From NCBI GenBank assembly GCA_017503725.1, contig JAFVSL010000010.1, positions 25,013 through 89,012 on the forward strand: 64,000 bases of DNA, given 5' to 3'. This document shows, piece by piece, positions 44,770 to 54,148 of this stretch (its first letter is position 1; every line of letters starts with the position of its first letter). Below the pieces are notes generated by a model. That model saw only the letters and a list, made by a program, of their open reading frames with translations, made no database searches and had not been told where the DNA came from. A program made the position numbers and the translations under genes. This stretch comes from Alphaproteobacteria bacterium. Its GTDB lineage: Bacteria > Pseudomonadota > Alphaproteobacteria > Rs-D84.

Positions 44770-45552
44770 TTATACCAAATCAGAAACAGATTTGGCTAAT
44801 TTTTTTACCGTACGACTTAATTCGTGTGTTGCCAGATTGATTTGTGGCAAGATTTCTACGACCTCGTCCGGGGATGGGTTGGAAATTCGTGTGTGTGATG
44901 ACAGGTATTCTTCCAGTTCGTTAAAGATGGCGTTTTGTGCCAACTGTACCTGAAGCCCCAGGAAACCCACAATCAAACTGCCCGCCAGGCCCATCAGCGA
45001 ACTGGTAAATGCGGTTGCCATCCCAGACAGGGGGCGGGATAATCCGGTCTGCATCGATTGCAAAACGTTTTCATTTGAAAAATCCAGGTTTCCAATCAAT
45101 TCTGCAAAACCGCCAACGGTCAAAATCAAACCCCAGAATGTTCCCAATAACCCCAAAAATATCAATGTGTTTGTGATATAGCGCACCGATTCGCGCGAAT
45201 CGTCCAAGCGCAACAAAATCATTTCCAACATTCCATTAAGCGTGTTTGCGGAAATCTGTTTTGGCCGACCGTGTAACATTATGGCGACCGGGCGTAACAA
45301 CCGTGGGGGCAGGGCCATTCCCCGCTTGCCCGATGTGTAATTTTTTAGCCATTTGTATTCGGGTAATAATTGAAACATCTCGACAAAGCAAACGCCAATT
45401 CCGAAAAGAGCCGTTCCAATAATAATTCCATTTAACCATATGTTGGAAATTGCAACCTGCATAAACAGGGGATAAAACATTATCAACAACACCGCGACAA
45501 ACGCCGTGAAGAACGCCATACGATTAAGAGCACCGTGAAAATGTCGCGTCAT
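44770..45552 (-). CDS. MotA/TolQ/ExbB proton-channel family protein
   Basis: A 260-residue protein with four membrane segments: two near the N terminus (about 14-60), then LIFLGLLGTFWGLILTVGGF and SGMATAFTSSLMGLAGSLIVGFLGL, the hallmark pair of the family. First gene of the two-gene operon; the promoter TTGACT/TATGAT lies just upstream and GGGGA precedes the ATG. Its role is unknown. Confidence 0.85.
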   Translation of the reverse strand: MTRHFHGALNRMAFFTAFVAVLLIMFYPLFMQVAISNIWLNGIIIGTALFGIGVCFVEMFQLLPEYKWLKNYTSGKRGMALPPRLLRPVAIMLHGRPKQISANTLNGMLEMILLRLDDSRESVRYITNTLIFLGLLGTFWGLILTVGGFAELIGNLDFSNENVLQSMQTGLSRPLSGMATAFTSSLMGLAGSLIVGFLGLQVQLAQNAIFNELEEYLSSHTRISNPSPDEVVEILPQINLATHELSRTVKKLAKSVSDLV

Positions 45553-45652
45553 ATATAATCCCCATCCATTCTTATATCCAAATCATAGTAAATTTTTCGG
45601 ATTCAAGTCAATAGGGATTATTTGTGTGACGCGACCAATTTAGGTGTGGCGA

Positions 45653-46699
45653 TTATTTGCCATCTTTTTTATTTTGCGTTTCAATTTGCGCTATAAATTC
45701 GTCCCATTTGGATTTGATGGTTTTAATTGCGGCGTCAAAATTTTTGCGTGTTGCCTTCTTTTTAATTTTCTTAATACCGGCATCAATTGCGTTAACGGTG
45801 GCACGTGTGGCTGATTCCAGGACTTCGCCGGCTTGGTCGCGTGCCTTTTGTACGCCTGGTTTTTGGATCATTGCACTGGCTTTCTTTTTCAATTTGTCGT
45901 ATGTGTCCAGGGGCGCTGATGGTTCTGATTTACGTCTGTGATTGGATAGAATTTTATCAGAATTAAATCTTTCTTTGATTTCAAATGCATAATCTTTGTC
46001 GTTAAAGAGATCCGCAAATTCATGTGCATACAAGCAATAGATTGTATCTATTTTATGTTCACTGGGGTTTGGGTTCGATAATTCTTTTTCAATTTTCGAT
46101 TCCAGTATATTAAATATAGATGCCAACAGCAGGGCTTTTTGCTTTTTAAAGCGTGGCAATTGCATTGTTTTATGCAGGTTACCCAAAATTGTACGAATTT
46201 CAGCATCGCTTGTCGTTTTGTTAGTTAGTTTGTCCAACTCTATTTGGATAATTGTACGTGCCAAAACATCCTGGGGTAATCGTTTGTTAATTGGTTGGGC
46301 ATCAAACTTTTTGATGTATTCGGGATTGCTATATTTTGTTTCATAAAAAGACAATACATCATATTTTAACTTTTCATCATTTATATGATGTGTAAATTGC
46401 GGTAATTGTGTGTATTCATCTTTGACCAATGTTGCAATTATTCCATATTGAATATCCATAAATATGTCTTCGTTGTCGCGCCAACCGTTTGCATTGGATT
46501 CGTTTATCGCATCAAGAAGTTTGTGAATTGTTGGATTGTCGGTAATTTTTTTAGCAGCGTCCAGATTCTTTTGACCCGGGTGGTCGTATAATTTCTGGAT
46601 AGCGGTGTGTAATTTGGGTACGTATGCATATGGGCCGTTTTTACCCATTAATGCACGGTATATTTCGGTGATAGATGGATAGTAGATATCTTGTGCCAT
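45653..46699 (-). CDS. Hypothetical helical protein, 348 aa
   Basis: A mainly helical soluble protein with no signal peptide. The N-terminal 240 residues are a compact helical region; the C-terminal about 90 are basic, with ATRATVNAIDAGIKKIKKKATRK suggesting amphipathic or nucleic-acid binding helices. No family recognised. AAAGGA precedes the ATG. Confidence 0.65.
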   Translation of the reverse strand: MAQDIYYPSITEIYRALMGKNGPYAYVPKLHTAIQKLYDHPGQKNLDAAKKITDNPTIHKLLDAINESNANGWRDNEDIFMDIQYGIIATLVKDEYTQLPQFTHHINDEKLKYDVLSFYETKYSNPEYIKKFDAQPINKRLPQDVLARTIIQIELDKLTNKTTSDAEIRTILGNLHKTMQLPRFKKQKALLLASIFNILESKIEKELSNPNPSEHKIDTIYCLYAHEFADLFNDKDYAFEIKERFNSDKILSNHRRKSEPSAPLDTYDKLKKKASAMIQKPGVQKARDQAGEVLESATRATVNAIDAGIKKIKKKATRKNFDAAIKTIKSKWDEFIAQIETQNKKDGK

Positions 46700-46736
46700 A
46701 TTAAGTCCTTTGTATCATTGTGCATATTATATCATA

Positions 46737-46765
46737 AAAATGCCCCAAATGGGGCATTTTTTATC
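46737..46765 (-). terminator. Rho-independent terminator after the RNase E gene
   Basis: AAATGCCCCA/TGGGGCATTT hairpin with T-run on the minus strand. Confidence 0.85.
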
Positions 46766-48557
46766 CGATTATTTTTTTCCACAGACTTTGCTTTTTCTGG
46801 GGTTGTTTTTTGCGTTTGCGACGTGGTGCGTTCATTGTTGTCTTTTTTGCGTCCACGTGGCGCGCATTTTTGCGCTGATTATCGGTTGATGGTGCGTATG
46901 CCCCCAGCAAGTCTTCGGTTTTATTTTGTTCCGGTGCAACGCGTTGAATCGAATACTGGTCAATGTTCATTAAACTGTCGTCGCCGATGATGACGATTTC
47001 TGTTTCGAACTTTGCTTCCATTTCGGCCAATTCAGCGCGTTTGTGGTTCAACAGGTAAACCGCAACATCGGTTGGAACCGTCATAATTATTTTCTGGGCT
47101 GATTTTGCCAGTAATTTTTCTTGTAAGTGACGGAACAGGATAATTGCCGCGGTCTGGATTGATGGAACAACACCGGCACCCATACAGTGTGGACATTGAA
47201 CATATGAAGATTCAATGAAACTGCTGCGCAGGCGTTGACGTGACAGCATCAATACACCAAAATTGTTGATTTTTGCAACCTGGGTGCGGGCGCGGTCACG
47301 CTTCATAACCTCGCGCATTTTTAATTCCAGTTTGCGATTGTTTTTCTCGTCTTCCATATCGATAAAGTCAACGGCAACAATCCCCGCCAAGTCGCGCAGA
47401 CGTAATTGCAGGGCAATTTCTTCGGCGGCTTCTAGGTTGGTGTTCAGGGCCGTTTGTTCGATATCTTTTTCCTTTATCGCGCGGGACGAATTTACGTCGA
47501 TTGTAACCATTGCCTCGGTCTGGTTGATAACCAATGAACCGCCAGATGGTAATGTGACGTATGGACCGTGCAGACCCTCTAATTGTTTTTCAACACCGGC
47601 CTTGACCATCAATGGGACGGCAACGTCTTTGTATTGAATCAACTGTTTGCGTGGTGCGCGGCCGTATAATTGCTGAAAATGGGTTTTGGCGGCATCGAAC
47701 GCTTCTTCGCCCTGGATAATCAGGGTGTCTTCTTTGTCGCTGACAAAGTCGCGCACAACACGGCGTAACAGTGAATCTTCGGTATGGATTGTGACCGGGG
47801 CAACCGATTCCAGTGTCGTCTTGCGGATTTCGTTCCACAGATTTACCAGATAATCATAGTCGCCCGCAATATCCGCCGGTGCGGCACCAAATGCGGCCGT
47901 ACGCAGAACAACGGTCATCCCCTTTGGTATTTTTAAGCCGTGCAAGATTTCACGCAGGCGTGCACGTTCTGATTTATCAGAAATTTTCTTGGAAATGCCA
48001 TAACTGTTGCGTTTGCGTGAATTTGGCATCAATACCGCAAAGCGACCCGCCAACGACAGGTATGTTGTCATAGAGGCGCCTTTTTGGCCACGTTCTTCCT
48101 TGACCCCTTGGATTAACAGAATCTGTTTCGGTTTGATAACGTCTTGAATTTTAAATTCGTGTGCACGTTTTAAAAATTCTTTGTTATCTTCGCCGGCACT
48201 GTGATCATCGTATTCGGCGACTTCGTCTTCCTCGTCATTGGGGTCGTCGTCATCGTCGACAATGTTGGCGTGTGCCAATTCCAATAATTTTTTCTTCTGC
48301 TCGGGGGTTACCTGGTAATAATCTGGGTGAATTTCAGAAAATGGTAAAAATCCATTCTTGCCCGTGCCATAGTCAACAAACGCCGCCTGCAGCGATGGTT
48401 CAACACGAATTACCTTGGCCAGATAGATATTACCCTTTATCTGGGGTTTTGTCGTTGTTTCAACGTCAAAATCAGTTACACGGTTGGTCGCAGTATCGAC
48501 CACAACAACACGTGTTTCTTCCGGGTGGACTGCATCCACATAAATTTTCTTTGACAT
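46761..48557 (-). CDS. rne: Ribonuclease E/G
   Basis: A 598-residue endoribonuclease. The S1 RNA-binding domain (about 35-170) carries an acidic Asp/Glu insert (about 105-130), typical of alphaproteobacteria. The catalytic domain has the metal Asp residues in TIDVNSS and AVDFIDMED, followed by the zinc link CPHCMGAG. Only a short basic tail (RKRKKQPQKK) follows, so the long degradosome scaffold of Escherichia coli RNase E is absent. ATG 48557 has AAGGA upstream; an in-frame extension to 48635 is rejected. Confidence 0.92.
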   Translation of the reverse strand: MSKKIYVDAVHPEETRVVVVDTATNRVTDFDVETTTKPQIKGNIYLAKVIRVEPSLQAAFVDYGTGKNGFLPFSEIHPDYYQVTPEQKKKLLELAHANIVDDDDDPNDEEDEVAEYDDHSAGEDNKEFLKRAHEFKIQDVIKPKQILLIQGVKEERGQKGASMTTYLSLAGRFAVLMPNSRKRNSYGISKKISDKSERARLREILHGLKIPKGMTVVLRTAAFGAAPADIAGDYDYLVNLWNEIRKTTLESVAPVTIHTEDSLLRRVVRDFVSDKEDTLIIQGEEAFDAAKTHFQQLYGRAPRKQLIQYKDVAVPLMVKAGVEKQLEGLHGPYVTLPSGGSLVINQTEAMVTIDVNSSRAIKEKDIEQTALNTNLEAAEEIALQLRLRDLAGIVAVDFIDMEDEKNNRKLELKMREVMKRDRARTQVAKINNFGVLMLSRQRLRSSFIESSYVQCPHCMGAGVVPSIQTAAIILFRHLQEKLLAKSAQKIIMTVPTDVAVYLLNHKRAELAEMEAKFETEIVIIGDDSLMNIDQYSIQRVAPEQNKTEDLLGAYAPSTDNQRKNARHVDAKKTTMNAPRRKRKKQPQKKQSLWKKIIG

Positions 48558-48769
48558 ATAATAATCCTTTTGTGTTTGGGGCGTATGAAACATTATAGGT
48601 AATCTGTCCCCGTGGGGCGTCCAAGCCCATGCCAAGGGAAAGCGCCACGATAACCATCAGCACCACGCAAATTACAAAAAGCATTGATAAGATAAACACT
48701 TATATCGGCCCTTATGTTTTTCATACACAAAGGTGATTTTAACACGGTATAATAACGTTCGCAAGGTAT

Positions 48770-49807
48770 TTATTTTTTATTTGTTTTGCGGACTTTTTTC
48801 GCAGTATTTTTAATCTTTTGTTGAATTTGGGTGAATTCTTGTTTTGCCTGGGCCGCCCATTGCTTCATTTTTGATCGCAACCAACGTTCATAGATGAAAA
48901 ATAATCCGCCAACACCAATCAGTGGCAATACATAGTAAATAATGCGATACGCCAGCAATGCCCCAAATACAGATGCTTTGTCCACGGTATCGGGCAGGGC
49001 CGCCAAGAATATCGTTTCAAATACACCGATACCACCGGGAACTTGGCTGAAAATACCGGTTGCCTGGGCGATTACAAACAGGCCGATAAATGTGCCAAAT
49101 GGGATGCTGACAAATGGTGTAAGACAGAAATAAAGCACCAAGCCGGCCAGAACACTGTCTGTGATGCCCAGTAATATTTGCAGGGTTGCCGTTTTTGGGG
49201 TTGGAACCTGGAACAATAGATTGCCGATTTTTATGGATTTTTTCTGAAATATAATGGTAACCAAGAAATAGGTCAAAATCAGTGCCAGGCATATTCCAAA
49301 CAGCCACCCCAGCCCCATAGATAGTCCCGCCGACTGGGCCACCGTGTCGTGTGGTATAAGGAAATATCCAACCACAACAATTGCCGCCACCCCCAGAAAG
49401 TATGTTAATCCAGACAGGGTCAGCATTTTGAATATATCGCCACCACGAATGCGCCACCGCGTGTATAAACGGTAGCGAATTGCACCGCCACTGATTGCGG
49501 CGTTGCCGGCATTGTTGCTGATTGCGAATCCCAACATCCCCGCCAGCATCCATTTCCACCACGTGACACGACCGCCGACATAATTTAATGCCAGATAATC
49601 ATATAATGATAATACCAAATATCCCGCCAGGCACGCCAAACACGCCGCCGCCAGGTGGCGCAATGGAATGTCGGCAATGGAATGAAATATGTCAGTCAGA
49701 CTGTAATCACGCAACTGCCACCACAGCATTGCGGCGGCCAGTATGAAAAAGAAAATTCCCGAATAATTAATTAGTTTTTTAATCAGTCGTTTTGTTTGTG
49801 CTGACAT
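48770..49807 (-). CDS. YbhN/UPF0104 (LPG-synthase-like) membrane protein
   Basis: A 345-residue inner-membrane protein with about eight helices. Conserved spots include NNAGNAAISGGAIRYRLY and SQVPGGIGVFETIFL, characteristic of the flippase-like domain found in MprF and YbhN. No soluble synthase domain is present. ATG 49807 has AAAAGGA upstream. The gap 48558-48769 upstream of rne shows no convincing gene. Confidence 0.85.
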   Translation of the reverse strand: MSAQTKRLIKKLINYSGIFFFILAAAMLWWQLRDYSLTDIFHSIADIPLRHLAAACLACLAGYLVLSLYDYLALNYVGGRVTWWKWMLAGMLGFAISNNAGNAAISGGAIRYRLYTRWRIRGGDIFKMLTLSGLTYFLGVAAIVVVGYFLIPHDTVAQSAGLSMGLGWLFGICLALILTYFLVTIIFQKKSIKIGNLLFQVPTPKTATLQILLGITDSVLAGLVLYFCLTPFVSIPFGTFIGLFVIAQATGIFSQVPGGIGVFETIFLAALPDTVDKASVFGALLAYRIIYYVLPLIGVGGLFFIYERWLRSKMKQWAAQAKQEFTQIQQKIKNTAKKVRKTNKK

Positions 49808-49915
49808 AAAAATCCTTTTCAAGTGGCTTAGGATACCAATCATTGTATAAAAAAGCAAATTGAAAAAAAATCCGTTTATATATAATATGAATAATAAGAC
49901 AGATTGGGTAATGCG

Positions 49916-50557
49916 GTGAAATTGGAATCAAATGGCATTTTAATATCTTTGCGCCCCTTTAATGAGCGGGATGCACTGGCGCATATATTTACACGTGACT
50001 ATGGCGTTGTGGTTGGTATGATGCGCGGGGCGGTTGTTGCAAAAAAGAACAAACCCCTGGTCGGGCAAATGGGGGTAATGTCGTGGAATGCACGTCTGGA
50101 TTCGCAACTGGGGGTCTTTCATTGGGATGCAGAAAAGAATATTGCCGCATCAATAATGTTAAATCAATCGGCACTGATGTCGATGAATGCGGCATTTGCA
50201 CTAATAGATGCCCTGCTGCCGGAACGCGAATCATATCCGGTGTTATACGATGAAACGGTCGCGTTATTATCGGGTGATGTTGTTGGTGGATATTTGAATT
50301 GGGAAATAAATTTGTTGCGTGAATTGGGGTATGCGCTGGACCTGACGCATTGTTCGGGGTGCGGGCGGACAGATGATTTGCATTTTTTATCGCCACGCAC
50401 GGGGCGTGCGGTATGTGTCAAATGTGCGCAACCTTATTTGGATCGGCTGTACAGGTTGCCGTTAAATCTGGGGATAACGGGGCGTTTCCTGGAAAGTATT
50501 TGTTTGCAACAGGGGGCAGATGTTCCCATTATGCGCCGTATGATAAAAATAAATTAA
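49916..50557 (+). CDS. recO: DNA repair protein RecO
   Basis: A 213-residue protein: an OB-fold start (MKLESNGILISLRPFNERDALAHIF), then the helical domain and a zinc cluster (CSGCG...CVKC). RecO loads RecA onto SSB-coated DNA with RecR. I prefer GTG 49916, which fits the family start, to TTG 49904. TATAAT (49881-49886) lies upstream. Confidence 0.9.
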   Translation: MKLESNGILISLRPFNERDALAHIFTRDYGVVVGMMRGAVVAKKNKPLVGQMGVMSWNARLDSQLGVFHWDAEKNIAASIMLNQSALMSMNAAFALIDALLPERESYPVLYDETVALLSGDVVGGYLNWEINLLRELGYALDLTHCSGCGRTDDLHFLSPRTGRAVCVKCAQPYLDRLYRLPLNLGITGRFLESICLQQGADVPIMRRMIKIN

Positions 50558-50633
50558 AAAAGTTATATTTATTCCTTGCGCTTTTATAAAAATTTGCTAT
50601 TGTTTTTCTGTTCAACAGAAGAAGGAGAAAACT

Positions 50634-51455
50634 ATGATTTGGACAATCCTGGTACTGGTTCTGGCGATTGCGCTGTTCTTGTTCGGCGGTATGCTGGTCA
50701 AAGCGGATGCAAAAAAACCAACAACTGGTTCTATCTTAACTAAAAAAATCGTAAAATTGGTATCTGTGTTGTTGATTGCGGGTTCTGTATGCCGCCTGTA
50801 TACACCATACTACCTGACAAGTGTTAATCCAGCAATCTTGCAGGAAATGGTTGAATCTATGCAGAAACAACAAGAAGAAGAAAAGAACAAATTGGTTCGC
50901 AAATTCGTTCGTGATAACGCGGATGAAATGATGGCCGATGCCCCAATCTTGGGTAACGTAGATGCGGAAAACACAATCTATGTTTGGACGGCTGCATCTT
51001 GTGGTTATTGCCGTCGTGTACACGGTGAATTGGACCGCGTGTTGCAAGAACGTGATGACGTTCGCGTCGTTATCAAAAACTTCTCTATCCACGGTGTGAT
51101 GTCTGATGGTCCAGCACGTGCGATGATTGCTGCGAAAATGCAGGACAATGCCAAGGCTGCAAAATTCGTAGATTTGGTTATGACACGTGAATATCGTCCA
51201 CAGGGTGATGTAAAAGACCAGGATAAATTGGCAGAACAGATTCAGAAAAACTTGATGAAGTTCGCAGAAGAAGCCGGTCTGGATACAGCCAAATTGGCCG
51301 AAGATATGAACAGCGATGTTGTTGCACGTGAATTGACAAACGTTCGTGATTTGGCACAGCGTTTCGAAATCACAGGTACACCGTTCTTGATTATCAATGA
51401 ACAGGCGTTCCCAGGTGCAATCCCTGCATCTCAGATTTTGGAAGCATTGAAATAA
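50634..51455 (+). CDS. DsbA-family thioredoxin-fold protein with membrane anchor
   Basis: A 273-residue protein with two hydrophobic segments (1-20 and about 41-55), a charged linker, then a DsbA-like domain with active-site CGYC in AASCGYCRRVH and the cis-Pro in TGTPFLII. It is expected in the envelope as a disulfide oxidase or isomerase; the many Cys-rich secreted proteins in the window are plausible clients. AGAAGGAG precedes the ATG. A terminator follows. Confidence 0.85.
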   Translation: MIWTILVLVLAIALFLFGGMLVKADAKKPTTGSILTKKIVKLVSVLLIAGSVCRLYTPYYLTSVNPAILQEMVESMQKQQEEEKNKLVRKFVRDNADEMMADAPILGNVDAENTIYVWTAASCGYCRRVHGELDRVLQERDDVRVVIKNFSIHGVMSDGPARAMIAAKMQDNAKAAKFVDLVMTREYRPQGDVKDQDKLAEQIQKNLMKFAEEAGLDTAKLAEDMNSDVVARELTNVRDLAQRFEITGTPFLIINEQAFPGAIPASQILEALK

Positions 51456-51475
51456 TCGCTGGATGATTATTGAGA

Positions 51476-51500
51476 AAATCCCCCGTTTGGGGGATTTTTT
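51476..51500 (+). terminator. Rho-independent terminator
   Basis: AATCCCCC/GGGGGATT hairpin with T-run. Confidence 0.85.
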
Positions 51501-51572
51501 AGTGGTTAGTGGCTAGTGGCTAGTGTTTGTGTGCGGCAAATGCCGCACATCATAGTGCATTCACTAACCACT
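51501..51572. repeat. Nested inverted repeat
   Basis: The outer arms AGTGGTTAGTG (51501-51511) and CACTAACCACT (51562-51572) enclose GTGGCTA-type direct repeats and a second palindrome TGTGCGGCA/TGCCGCACA (51530-51549). No gene lies here. Confidence 0.7.
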
Positions 51573-51610
51573 AAACTTTTATTTATCTTTGTAACTTTAT
51601 GGGAATATAT

Positions 51611-51639
51611 TTGTTATTTGAAAAAAATTGTTTTAGACT
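51611..51639 (+). promoter_or_regulatory. Possible promoter giving a leaderless transcript
   Basis: TTGTTA (51611-51616) and TAGACT (51634-51639) are 17 nt apart; the -10-like box ends 6 nt before GTG 51646 and no Shine-Dalgarno is present. Confidence 0.45.
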
Positions 51640-51645
51640 CTGGAT

Positions 51646-52989
51646 GTGAGACTAAGAAATTTATTTTTTATATTTGTATTTCTATTTTCCCCGATGTCGG
51701 TATTGGCAACAGATGGACATACCGAAATTACAATGACCGCGACCCAGGCAATGCAATTGGCCGGGGCGTTGGTTGATGCGGGGGACCTGAAACACGCCGA
51801 ACAAATTTTAACAATAACCCCAAAAATGGGTAATGCCGCACTAGAGGTGGAACGTTGGTTCCTGTTGGGGCAGGTTGCCCAAAAGCGGAGGGATTGGGAC
51901 ACGGCAATTGATATTTATCGTCAGATTTTGGATGTACAGCCTGATTTGGCACGTGTGCGTTTTGAATTGGCGGTCTGTTATATGAATAAAAAATTATGGA
52001 CGCGGGCGGATTATCACTTGCGTCTGGCGATGGCGGGCAAAGATTTACCCGACGATGCTAAATCTGTTATGAATTATTTCCGATATGTTGTGCGTCAGAA
52101 TAAAAACTGGAACATTTGGTTTAATTTTGGGGTTGCGCCCGATAACAATGTAAATAATGCGTCCGGCGGAACCGAGGTTATAGATCATATCTTTGGCAAA
52201 TTTTATCGCGAATTAGACGAACCCGAACAGGCCATTGGGACAAACCTGACCCTGGGGGGGAATTATGAGTTCAAGTTATCAAATCAATGGCGGTGGAAGT
52301 CCGAAGCCAATATCTATTCCAATATTTATGACAAATCTGAATATGATGACTTGTATCTAAGTTTTGCGACGGGGCCGCGATTTGTATGGGAACGTGGGGA
52401 TGTCTGGTTGGCACCGATGATGACACGACGTTGGTATGGATGGGAACGATATAATTGGTCGGCGGGGGCGCGTTTGGATACGAACTATGATTTTACGCGG
52501 CGACTGTCGGGTGGACTGTATTTGCGTACAACCCGGAATGATTATGATTTTTATGGGGATTTCTTGAACGGGTATACACATTCGGCGAATTTGAGATTGT
52601 CTTATTCATTCGGGGCCAGTGTTTATATGAACCTTTATACCGGGATTTCCCGCGAAGATACAGTACGTCCCGAATATGCGTATTGGCAACCGTCTGTGTC
52701 GATTGGGTTGGGCGCGGAATTGCCGTGGGGATTTCACGTATATCTGGAACCGTCGGTGTATTGGAATTATTATGATGCGGCGCGTTATGTCGTCAAAGAT
52801 GGTGATTTTACCCAGGTGACAGAACGCAGTGCCACCCAAAGGTATTCGGTATCTGTGTCGAATAATAAATTGGATTTCTGGGGGTTTGTGCCGACGCTGA
52901 TGGTGTCGTATACCAAACGTGATTCAAATATTTGGCAACGTGAATTTGATAAAATGGCGGTCGAATTTACTATGCGACAAAGATTTTAA
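51646..52989 (+). CDS. Slam-like surface lipoprotein assembly modulator (DUF560)
   Basis: A 447-residue outer-membrane protein. A signal peptide (about 1-22, VLA) is followed by TPR-like helices (about 30-140), then NIWFNFGVAPDNNVNNA, which matches the DUF560/Slam junction, and a C-terminal 14-strand-type barrel ending RQRF. Slam proteins move specific lipoproteins to the cell surface in Neisseria and other Gram-negatives. Two poly-Gly lipoproteins encoded 2.6-5.6 kb downstream are likely clients. It starts with GTG and probably has a leaderless mRNA. Confidence 0.82.
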   Translation: MRLRNLFFIFVFLFSPMSVLATDGHTEITMTATQAMQLAGALVDAGDLKHAEQILTITPKMGNAALEVERWFLLGQVAQKRRDWDTAIDIYRQILDVQPDLARVRFELAVCYMNKKLWTRADYHLRLAMAGKDLPDDAKSVMNYFRYVVRQNKNWNIWFNFGVAPDNNVNNASGGTEVIDHIFGKFYRELDEPEQAIGTNLTLGGNYEFKLSNQWRWKSEANIYSNIYDKSEYDDLYLSFATGPRFVWERGDVWLAPMMTRRWYGWERYNWSAGARLDTNYDFTRRLSGGLYLRTTRNDYDFYGDFLNGYTHSANLRLSYSFGASVYMNLYTGISREDTVRPEYAYWQPSVSIGLGAELPWGFHVYLEPSVYWNYYDAARYVVKDGDFTQVTERSATQRYSVSVSNNKLDFWGFVPTLMVSYTKRDSNIWQREFDKMAVEFTMRQRF

Positions 52990-53002
52990 TAAAAGTTGTT
53001 GA

Positions 53003-53028
53003 AAAATATTATTTGTCAACTATAATAT
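53003..53028 (+). promoter_or_regulatory. Promoter of the HNH-type gene
   Basis: A TTGAAA-like box and TATAAT about 16 nt apart, about 22 nt before the ATG; TAAGGA is the ribosome site. Confidence 0.55.
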
Positions 53029-53049
53029 GGTGGACTAAGGATATTTTTA

Positions 53050-54141
53050 ATGGCTAAATTTTGTATTTTTTGCGGCAATCCGCCCCAGGATAAGAACGCC
53101 GAGCACGTTATTCCACAGTGGTTAATCAATATGACCGGAAAACGTTCGCGTCAGATGAACCTGGATACCATCACGGACCGACCAATTTCTTTTGGGAATT
53201 TTACATTTCCCGCGTGTGAAAAATGCAACAGTGAATATGCCGAATTAGAGGCCCTGGTAAAGCCGGTTGTTGAAAAAATTCTGGCGGGTCAATCTGTGAA
53301 TGCGGCCGAATTACATAATTTGATGGATTGGTTTGACAAGGTGCGAATTGGACTGTGGCTGGGGTTTTTACAATTAAAGGGCGATGTTGATGATACAAAA
53401 CCGCATATGCATATTAAAACGCGTGTCGCCCGCAAAGATCGTATGTTAATCATAGAACGCGTAGATGATAATCAGACGGGAATTGCCTTTGTTGGGGCGA
53501 ATACAGAGGCCTTTTTGGATTCGCCAAGTGCGTTTCAATTACGTATTAACAACTATATTTTTACCAATGTGTCTGATTTTGGATTGGTTGCACGTCGTGT
53601 GGGATTCCCATTTACAGATAGATATGTTATGAAGGGACTGGATGGTCAGGTCACCGTAGATAATATGCAGGCCGCCAAGGGGCGAATCGTAACGCCTGTG
53701 ATTAACAATTTTATATCCCCCGTGAACAGTTTTACTATTTATCAGCCAATGTTCCCCGCAGAATCGCAAAAGTTTAAAAATTTATATGACACAGATTATG
53801 TGAAAAATCACAGTCTGGCCCCAGAATATGGTATTGGTGGGATATTTGTTCAGCGTGGTTCGGGGGCGGCTACTTATTTAGCACCGGAACAATCTGTGGC
53901 GTTGGTGCCGAAATTTTCAACGGAAAATCAATATCAGCGTGCGATAAAATTGTTTCAGTTACATAATCACGTTTTAACAACCACCTATACATCCCGTTTT
54001 GCACCGGATTTTGACCGTCGTGTAATCGATGGTTTAACAAAAGAACGAGTTTGGCAAAATAATTCACGTATAGAAAAATGTCGCCTGTTAAAGGATTATA
54101 TTCAATTTGGCGCGACACAAAATAACGGAAAACAGAAATAG
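53050..54141 (+). CDS. HNH-type zinc nuclease-like protein, 363 aa
   Basis: The N-terminal CxxC (CIFCGN) with AEHVIPQW and a second CxxC in FPACEKCNSEY fits a zinc-bound HNH/His-Me fold, with His in EHVIP as candidate catalytic base. The remaining 270 residues are not recognised. Such proteins occur in defence and mobile-element settings, but function here is unproven. It is followed after 7 nt by an unknown gene, likely the same operon. Confidence 0.7.
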   Translation: MAKFCIFCGNPPQDKNAEHVIPQWLINMTGKRSRQMNLDTITDRPISFGNFTFPACEKCNSEYAELEALVKPVVEKILAGQSVNAAELHNLMDWFDKVRIGLWLGFLQLKGDVDDTKPHMHIKTRVARKDRMLIIERVDDNQTGIAFVGANTEAFLDSPSAFQLRINNYIFTNVSDFGLVARRVGFPFTDRYVMKGLDGQVTVDNMQAAKGRIVTPVINNFISPVNSFTIYQPMFPAESQKFKNLYDTDYVKNHSLAPEYGIGGIFVQRGSGAATYLAPEQSVALVPKFSTENQYQRAIKLFQLHNHVLTTTYTSRFAPDFDRRVIDGLTKERVWQNNSRIEKCRLLKDYIQFGATQNNGKQK

Positions 54142-54148
54142 GCGTACA

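Noticed and set aside
43630..45552. Zorya defence system (ZorA/ZorB)
   Set aside because: The pair has the right fold class, but no ZorC, ZorD or ZorE-like gene is near; neighbours are ordinary.
48472..48699. A 75-codon minus-strand reading frame with a hydrophobic start upstream of rne
   Set aside because: It starts with GTG without a ribosome site, overlaps the rne start and ends in Cys-rich nonsense; more likely the rne leader.
51646..52989. Calling the Slam-like protein a plain TPR protein or porin
   Set aside because: The combined signal peptide, TPR part, GVAPDNNVN junction and terminal barrel is specific to DUF560/Slam.
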